NCBI GenBank assembly: GCA_947474365.1
Contig: CANJIU010000003.1
Location: 105,670 to 169,669 of the forward strand
Reading direction: 5' to 3'
Length of the DNA: 64,000 bases
Source of the DNA: Opitutia bacterium
GTDB taxonomy: Bacteria > Verrucomicrobiota > Verrucomicrobiia > Opitutales > Opitutaceae
Made by a program: the position numbers and the translations under genes. Shown in pieces: positions 58,931-64,000 of the stretch. The notes beneath the pieces were generated by a model, which was not told the DNA's origin, ran no database searches, and saw only the letters and a list, made by a program, of their open reading frames with translations. Position 1 is the first letter of the stretch, and the number at the start of each line of letters is the position of its first letter.

Positions 58931-61900
58931 GGGGAGGCGGCGGTGCGGTTGGTCATGAAGTACAGCACCGGTACCGCCATGCGGCTGATGAGCAGGGAGG
59001 CGATTTCGCCGAACATCAGACTGATTGCGAGGCCTTGGAAAATCGGGTCGGCCAGGATCACGCTGGCGCCGACGACGACCGCCAGTGCGGTAAGCAACAT
59101 CGGGCGGAATCGCACCGCTCCTGCCTCGATCACCGCGTCGCGCAGGGACTCGCCATGGGCGCGGCGGAGTTCAATGAAATCGACGAGGATGATCGAGTTG
59201 CGGACGACGATGCCGGCGCCGGCCATGAAACCGATCATTGAGGTCGCCGTGAAGAAGGCGCCCAGCGCCCAGTGCGCGGGCAGGATGCCGATCAGCGAGA
59301 ACGGAATCGCGGCCATTACGACGAGCGGCGTCACGTAACTGCGAAACCACCCGACCATGAGCATGGCGATGAGCACAAGCACCGCGGCAAACGCGAGACC
59401 GAGATCGCGAAACACCTCGAGCGTGATATGCCATTCGCCGTCCCACTTGAGCGCGGGCGCCTGGTCGTCGAGCGGGACGTTGAGATGATAGATGGGCAGC
59501 GCCGCCTCGGTCGCGCCGAACTTTCGCGCATCAAGCGCCCGGATGGCACGGTCGATGCCGAACATCGCATACGCCGGGCTCTCGATCGCTCCCGCGACAT
59601 CGGCGGTCACGTAAGTGACGGGCATCAAGTTTTTCCGGTAGAGGGTGTGATCGCCGGTGAGCGTCTCCAATCGCACCAGTTCGGAGAGCGGCACGAGTGG
59701 CGCCGCGGGGTCATTGTCGGAGCGCACGTGGAGGGCCAGCAGGGCGGCGGCCTGCGAACGCTTGGCGGCCGGGAGTTCAAAGAGGATCGCGACGTCTTCG
59801 CGCTCCGTCGGCACGTGCAGCAGGTCGATGGCCTGACCCTGCGCGGCGAGCGCAAGCGTGCGGGCGATGGCGCCCTCGCTGACACCGGCAAGTGCGGCCT
59901 TCGCGCGATCGACGGCGTAGCGAATCTTCAGTTGTTCGGCCTCGACAAACCAGTCGATGTCCACGACGCCCTTCGTTCCCTCCATGATGCCGCGCACCTC
60001 GCGGGCGAGCGCGAGGCGCTGCTGCTCATCGGGGCCGTAAATTTCAGCCACGATCGATTGGAGCACCGGTGGCCCGGGTGGTACCTCGGCGACCGCCACC
60101 GCTGCGCCATATTTTTTGGCGATCGCTGCGATGGCGGGACGCAACCGTTTCGCGATGGCGTGACTTTGATCGTGACGCTCCGCTTTGCCGACGAGATTGA
60201 CCTGGATGTCGGCCAGGTTGGGTCCGCGTCGCAGGTAATAGTGACGGACGAGACCGTTGAAATTAAACGGCGCCGCGGTGCCGGCGTAGATTTGAAAGTC
60301 GCGCACCTCGGGGGCCGAGCGGATCGATTCCGCCATCTCGCGCGCGATCCGGGTGGTTTGCTCGAGCGTGGTGCCCTCCGGGGTTTTGAGAACGATTTGG
60401 AACTCGGACTTGTTGTCGAAGGGCAGCATCTTGATCGTGACCGCACCGGTGAGCACGAAGGCGATGGCGGCGAGCAGCAGGATTCCAATCGTCCCGAGGA
60501 ACGTCCAGCGCCAGCGCGCCCGGTCGAGCAGCGGCGCCATCACGCGGTAATACAGGCGGGTGAACCAGTCGCCGGGGGGCGCGGAGTGTTTATCATCCAT
60601 TGGATGACTGGGAGTGGCGTGGCGGCGCAGCACCCGGATCGCGGCCCACGGCGTGATGGTGAACGCGATCGCGATGGAGAAAAGCATCGCCGCCGTCGAG
60701 CCGATGGGGATCGGCCGCATGTACGGGCCCATGAGGCCACCGACGAACGCCATCGGCAGAATCGCCGCGATTACGGCCCAGGTGGCGAGGATGGTGGGGT
60801 TGCCGACTTCGTCGACCGCTTCGAGTGCGATCTGACCGATGGCCTTTTTCTCCGCTCCGGGAAGGCGCGTGTGGCGGACGATATTCTCCACAACGACAAT
60901 CGCGTCGTCCACGAGGATGCCGATCGAGAAGATCAGGGCGAAGAGCGTGATGCGATTGAGCGTGTAACCGTAGAGATAGAAAACGAGGAGCGTGAGGGCG
61001 AGGGTCGAGGGAATTGCCAGCAGCACGACGAGCGATTCGCGCCAGCCGAGGAAGAGCAGGATGAGCACCGCGACACCGAAGACCGCGATGCCCATGTGCA
61101 GGAGAAGTTCGTTGCTCTTTTCGGCGGCCGTGTGGCCGTAATCGCGTGAAATCGTGAGACCGACATCCGCCGGCAGCAGCGTGCCGCGCAGCGCTTCCAC
61201 CTTGGCGAGCACGGTGTTGACGACATCGATGGCGTTGGCGCCGGGGCGTTTGGCGAGGCTGAGGGTGACGGCGGCCTCCACTCCAGGCGTGCTGGCACTG
61301 CCGTGCAGGACGTAGTTCGCCGGCTCCTCGGCCGTGTCGGAAATGGTCGCGACCTCGCGCAGGTAGATGGGACGTTGTTCGAAGACACCGACCACGACGG
61401 AGCCGATCTCGGCGGTGTCCCGCAGAAACGCCCCGGTCTCGAGCAAGACCTCGGAGTTGGCGAACGGGCGCGAACCGGCGTGCAGGGGGCGATTTGCCTG
61501 TTGGAGAAGGGGAATGAGCTGGGCGGCGCTGAGGTTGCGGGCGGCGAGCGCCGCGGGATCGAGCGCCACGCGGACGGCGCGCCGCGTGCCACCGATGAGG
61601 TTGGTTTCCGCGACCTGCGGGATCGACTTCACGGCGTCGTCGATCTGGGCCGCGAGCCGGCGCAGCTCAAGATGATCGCGCACGGCGCTGTGCAGCGTGA
61701 TGGCGAGCACCGGGACGTCGTCAATCGTGCGCGGCTTCACGAGCGGCGGAGTGACCCCGGCGGGGATGCGATCGAAGTTCGCCTGGAGTTTCTGGTTGAG
61801 GCGGACGAGGGCGGCCTCGATATCGGTGCCGACCTTGAAGCGCACGATGACAAGGGAGGCGGCAGGGCTGGATGAGGAATAGAGATATTCCACTCCGGGA

Positions 61901-62172
61901 ATTTCCCAGAGGAGCTTTTCCATCGGCCGCGTCACGCGGTTTTCCACCTCGCGGGCGGTCGCGCCCGGCATCCCCACCATCACATCGACCATCGGCACCT
62001 GAATCTGCGGCTCCTCTTCCCGCGGGAGCATGAACACGGCGAAGAGGCCGAGCAAAATCGAGGCGATGACCGCGATCGGCGTGAGCTTGGAATCGACGAA
62101 ATATCCTGCGATGCGTCCGGCGAGGCCGGGACGCGGGCCGGGATCGGCCGGAGTGGACGTGCCGGTTTTCAC
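58927..62172 (-). CDS. RND family efflux permease
   Basis: 1081 residues, full length. Twelve membrane helices in two halves, each with a periplasmic porter/docking domain. TM4 carries the proton-relay aspartates in [15 protein letters not shown]. Other motifs: [60 protein letters not shown] and [20 protein letters not shown] (second-half TM10-11 equivalent). The [13 protein letters not shown] segment and overall form fit AcrB-like and related uncharacterised RND pumps; substrate class (drug, metal or small anion) is not readable. It overlaps its adaptor gene by 4 bases. No TolC-like gene in the window. Confidence 0.94.
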   Translation of the reverse strand: MKTGTSTPADPGPRPGLAGRIAGYFVDSKLTPIAVIASILLGLFAVFMLPREEEPQIQVPMVDVMVGMPGATAREVENRVTRPMEKLLWEIPGVEYLYSSSSPAASLVIVRFKVGTDIEAALVRLNQKLQANFDRIPAGVTPPLVKPRTIDDVPVLAITLHSAVRDHLELRRLAAQIDDAVKSIPQVAETNLIGGTRRAVRVALDPAALAARNLSAAQLIPLLQQANRPLHAGSRPFANSEVLLETGAFLRDTAEIGSVVVGVFEQRPIYLREVATISDTAEEPANYVLHGSASTPGVEAAVTLSLAKRPGANAIDVVNTVLAKVEALRGTLLPADVGLTISRDYGHTAAEKSNELLLHMGIAVFGVAVLILLFLGWRESLVVLLAIPSTLALTLLVFYLYGYTLNRITLFALIFSIGILVDDAIVVVENIVRHTRLPGAEKKAIGQIALEAVDEVGNPTILATWAVIAAILPMAFVGGLMGPYMRPIPIGSTAAMLFSIAIAFTITPWAAIRVLRRHATPSHPMDDKHSAPPGDWFTRLYYRVMAPLLDRARWRWTFLGTIGILLLAAIAFVLTGAVTIKMLPFDNKSEFQIVLKTPEGTTLEQTTRIAREMAESIRSAPEVRDFQIYAGTAAPFNFNGLVRHYYLRRGPNLADIQVNLVGKAERHDQSHAIAKRLRPAIAAIAKKYGAAVAVAEVPPGPPVLQSIVAEIYGPDEQQRLALAREVRGIMEGTKGVVDIDWFVEAEQLKIRYAVDRAKAALAGVSEGAIARTLALAAQGQAIDLLHVPTEREDVAILFELPAAKRSQAAALLALHVRSDNDPAAPLVPLSELVRLETLTGDHTLYRKNLMPVTYVTADVAGAIESPAYAMFGIDRAIRALDARKFGATEAALPIYHLNVPLDDQAPALKWDGEWHITLEVFRDLGLAFAAVLVLIAMLMVGWFRSYVTPLVVMAAIPFSLIGILPAHWALGAFFTATSMIGFMAGAGIVVRNSIILVDFIELRRAHGESLRDAVIEAGAVRFRPMLLTALAVVVGASVILADPIFQGLAISLMFGEIASLLISRMAVPVLYFMTNRTAASP

Positions 62173-63197
62173 GGTGCGATTTCGATGGGCTGTCCGTCGT
62201 GCAGGGACGCGGGCGGTGCGATGACCACGCGGTCGGCGGCATCAAGGCCGGAGACGATTTCCATCTGGTCGCCGCGGGTGGCGCCGGTCCGGACGAGTCG
62301 GAGGCTCGCGCGGTTCCGATCGCCGACGGCGAAAACCCGTTCCATCTGGCCGAAACGGACCACCGCCCCGGAGGGAACGAGCAGGGCCGCCGTCGAACCG
62401 CCCGGGAGGAAAACCCGGGAAAACTGCCCCGGACTCACCTGCGTGCCGGTGGGAACGGTGAGTTTCGCCGTGCGACTGCGGGCGACTGAGTCGGAGGCGG
62501 ATGAAATTTCTGCGATGGTGGCGTGGAAACGAAGTCCGCCCGGCATCGTCTCCACCTGGAGGGTGTTCCCCACGGCCAGGGGGGCGGCGAGAGATTCTGG
62601 CAGACCGACCTCGATTTCGAAAGCGTCGCGGCCGTCGATTTGGACGAGAGGTGCTCCGGCGGAGGCGAAGTCTCCGGCCTCGACGTGTTTTCGAGCGATG
62701 GTGCCGTTGAACGGCGCCCGCACCGTGGCGTAGTCGAGAAGGGTTTCGGCCTCGCGGAGCGACGCCTGGGTCTGGGCGAGACGATCCTCCAGCAGCTTAA
62801 CATTGTCCTTGGTGCCGGCCCCCGTCGCGAGCAGCCCGCGTTCACGGGTGAGCTCGCGTTCCACCTGCGCGAGTTGAGCGCGGACCTGGACCACCCGCGC
62901 CGAGACGTCCGCCGCGGAAATCGTCAGCAGGACATCTCCCGCGCGGACGGTGTCGCCCAGCCGGAGGGACAGGGTGGCAATGGTGCCGGAGAGCCGGGCC
63001 GCGACGGTGGCACGTTGCACGGCCCGGACCGTGCCGGTGGTTTCGAAGATTACCGGGAGCGAAACGCGCTGCACCGCCGCGACCTGGACGCGCACGGTCG
63101 GCAATGCCACCTCCGCTGCAGTAGCGGGCTCCCGACGGCAGGAACTGGTGAGCGCGACCGCGACGAGGCCGGCCAGAAGGGCGATGGAGGCATTCAC
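62169..63197 (-). CDS. RND periplasmic adaptor (membrane fusion) lipoprotein
   Basis: 342 residues. Lipoprotein signal with lipobox LTSSC near residue 20. Adaptor architecture: barrel-sandwich hybrid ([20 protein letters not shown] in outline, [15 protein letters not shown]), short alpha-hairpin (about 95-150) and beta-barrel ([19 protein letters not shown]). It connects the RND permease to an outer membrane channel. It starts 7 bases after the DUF2892 stop and its TGA overlaps the permease ATG. Confidence 0.93.
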   Translation of the reverse strand: MNASIALLAGLVAVALTSSCRREPATAAEVALPTVRVQVAAVQRVSLPVIFETTGTVRAVQRATVAARLSGTIATLSLRLGDTVRAGDVLLTISAADVSARVVQVRAQLAQVERELTRERGLLATGAGTKDNVKLLEDRLAQTQASLREAETLLDYATVRAPFNGTIARKHVEAGDFASAGAPLVQIDGRDAFEIEVGLPESLAAPLAVGNTLQVETMPGGLRFHATIAEISSASDSVARSRTAKLTVPTGTQVSPGQFSRVFLPGGSTAALLVPSGAVVRFGQMERVFAVGDRNRASLRLVRTGATRGDQMEIVSGLDAADRVVIAPPASLHDGQPIEIAP

Positions 63198-63204
63198 GTG
63201 CGGT

Positions 63205-63435
63205 TCAGTTCTGATGGCTGCGACCGCCCCAGTGAATGATGCCCTGATCGTCCAGCCAGCCGAGTTTGGAGAGCAGGATGCTCGGGGGGCAGAAGCCGGT
63301 AAACGCCGACTGGATGAGGTTGACGGCGGCGAAGGTCGGAAGCAGCAGCCACCACGGACTCACGAAGTGGGCGAGGGCGACGCCGGTGAGGACCACGGTG
63401 CCGGCCATGATGCGGATGAGTGATTCGATTTTCAT
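63205..63435 (-). CDS. DUF2892 (YgaP transmembrane-like) inner membrane protein, first gene of the operon
   Basis: 76 residues with two membrane segments: IRIMAGTVVLTGVALAHFV and WWLLLPTFAAVNLIQSAFTG, then FCPPSILLSKLG. It resembles the second DUF2892 protein at 58289 but shares few residues outside the FTGFCP/FVGFCP region, so this is not a recent duplication. First gene after the shared operator, 8 bases before the adaptor gene. Confidence 0.92.
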   Translation of the reverse strand: MKIESLIRIMAGTVVLTGVALAHFVSPWWLLLPTFAAVNLIQSAFTGFCPPSILLSKLGWLDDQGIIHWGGRSHQN

Positions 63436-63460
63436 GGGAAGAGAAGTTAGGGTTGCTTAA

Positions 63461-63480
63461 TATGCGCATATACGCATATA
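63461..63480. promoter_or_regulatory. ArsR-family operator in the divergent promoter region
   Basis: TATGCG-CATATA-CGCATA, an imperfectly nested palindrome, lies between the ArsR gene and the operon. ArsR-type regulators usually bind such ATA/TAT-rich palindromes and are displaced by their ligand. It overlaps likely -10 elements of both promoters. Confidence 0.75.
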
Positions 63481-63496
63481 GTTGAAAGCATGTCAA
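63472..63496 (-). promoter_or_regulatory. Promoter of the DUF2892-RND-rhodanese operon
   Basis: On the minus strand a perfect TTGACA (-35; complement of 63491-63496) is followed at 17-18 bases by GTATAT/TATATG, a partial -10. The -10 side lies inside the palindromic operator, so repression by the ArsR protein is expected. Confidence 0.55.
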
Positions 63497-63855
63497 GCAT
63501 CTGTCTCGATCCGCGCATGGCCAAGAAGCTCCCCCTGTCGGACCAAGCCCTCGAACTGGTGGCGCGGCGTTTCGCCGTGCTGGCGGAGCCGATGCGACTG
63601 CGGCTGATCCAGGCGCTTTTTGCCGGTGAGATGAGTGTGGGCTCGCTTGTGGAGGCGGTCGGCGGCACCCAGGCGAACGTCTCGCGCCACCTGCAGACTC
63701 TGACTCAGGCGCACATCCTCACGCGGCGGAAGGAAGGTCTGCAGGTGTTTTACGCCATCGCCGATCCGTCGATCTACAAATTGTGCGAGCTGGTGTGCGG
63801 CAGTTTGGAAAAACAGCTCACGCGGCAGGCGGAGTCGCTCGGCGGGGCCCGCTAG
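63490..63855 (+). CDS. ArsR/SmtB-family transcriptional regulator
   Basis: 121 residues from ATG 63490; ATG 63517 (MAKKLPL) is an alternative start if the transcript begins very close. Winged helix: RRFAVLAEPMRLRLIQALFA, then the recognition helix GGTQANVSRHLQTLTQAHIL, wing RRKEGLQVFYAI. Two cysteines (YKLCELVCG) near the C-terminal helix and one at residue 5 could sense a metal, persulfide or oxidant. The usual Cys in the helix-turn-helix region used by BigR/SqrR is missing, so the sensing mode may differ. Divergent from the operon with the palindrome between. Confidence 0.9.
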   Translation: MSSICLDPRMAKKLPLSDQALELVARRFAVLAEPMRLRLIQALFAGEMSVGSLVEAVGGTQANVSRHLQTLTQAHILTRRKEGLQVFYAIADPSIYKLCELVCGSLEKQLTRQAESLGGAR

Positions 63856-63918
63856 CGCTGCGCATGGCCCACAAGAAATGACGGGACTTTCGGTGCGAGC
63901 TCGGCTAAGCCAACAGGG

Positions 63919-64000
63919 ATGAAGCTTACAATTCCCATCAAGCAACGGCTGGCCCAACCCGAAAACATGACGATGGTTCGTAAATTGATCGGAGCGAAAC
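63919..64000 (+). CDS. Possible start of another gene, truncated by the window end
   Basis: An ATG at 63919 opens a frame that continues to the last base: MKLTIPIKQRLAQPENM followed by TMVRKLIGAK. It lies 63 bases after the ArsR stop and has a purine-rich ACAGGG just ahead, but the visible 27 codons are too few to judge. It may also be untranslated sequence. Confidence 0.3.
   Translation, partial: MKLTIPIKQRLAQPENMTMVRKLIGAK

Noticed and set aside
59272..61149. A 625-codon plus-strand frame within the RND permease gene
   Set aside because: Antisense shadow of the RND permease; no motif and abnormal Arg/Asp composition.

Overview
The window is 64 kb of GC-rich, gene-dense bacterial chromosome. 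The cell is diderm: there is a TonB-dependent receptor, an LptF/G-type permease, a complete set of lipid A L-Ara4N enzymes and an RND pump. The mixture of features points to the Verrucomicrobia, most likely the Opitutales/Opitutaceae group. These features are a LamG enzyme, a giant secreted NHL/Ig-like protein with a duplicated C-terminal module, a PPi-type phosphofructokinase, an ebo cluster and many TPR proteins. This lineage call is inferred from gene content; no rRNA gene is present. I found no rRNA, tRNA, CRISPR array or intact insertion sequence.

Region 1 (1-10.4 kb) is a sugar or acid-sugar utilisation operon. It encodes an exported HpcH/HpaI-type aldolase, an iron alcohol dehydrogenase, a PdxA-like dehydrogenase, a secreted LamG/glycosidase-like protein, a DUF1537 four-carbon acid sugar kinase and a large TonB-dependent receptor. 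Region 2 (10.4-11.5 kb) is mostly non-coding and holds two copies of a roughly 97 bp palindromic repeat, a cluster of TATCGC/GCGATA words and a coding remnant. Region 3 (11.5-22.4 kb) has two tandem exported nitrilase-family proteins, the 2123-residue NHL/Ig-like protein and a CstA transporter.

Region 4 (22.4-29.7 kb) is an ebo-type metabolite-traffic cluster (eboB, eboE, eboC, eboD, eboF) with an IPP isomerase gene diverging from its head. A small unrecognised gene sits where eboA might be expected. A hicAB toxin-antitoxin module, flanked by an 11 bp direct repeat, lies between eboC and eboD on the opposite strand. Region 5 (29.7-34.5 kb) is housekeeping: PPi-type phosphofructokinase, PurB, a methyltransferase and HolA.

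Region 6 (34.5-47.6 kb) encodes the L-Ara4N pathway as arnT-arnB-arnC, then arnA as two separate genes (formyltransferase, decarboxylase), then arnD. The two halves are separated by a Tricorn-like protease and a pilin-like gene pair. An LptF/G permease follows. Region 7 (47.6-55.7 kb) has a SRAP protein, a radical SAM protein, FdhD, an exported TPR protein, an M50-like membrane protein lacking its zinc ligands, PrmB, and a TPR-membrane protein/AAA+ ATPase pair.

Region 8 (55.7-63.9 kb) looks like one long minus-strand operon diverging from an ArsR-family regulator. Its order is DUF2892, RND adaptor, RND permease, rhodanese, DUF2892, ABC-ATPase remnant, thioredoxin-TPR, methyltransferase, DUF302 and periplasmic rhodanese. 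The content suggests sulfur-species or metal stress. The strongest candidates for unusual biology are the ebo cluster with its hicAB insert and this regulated rhodanese/RND operon.
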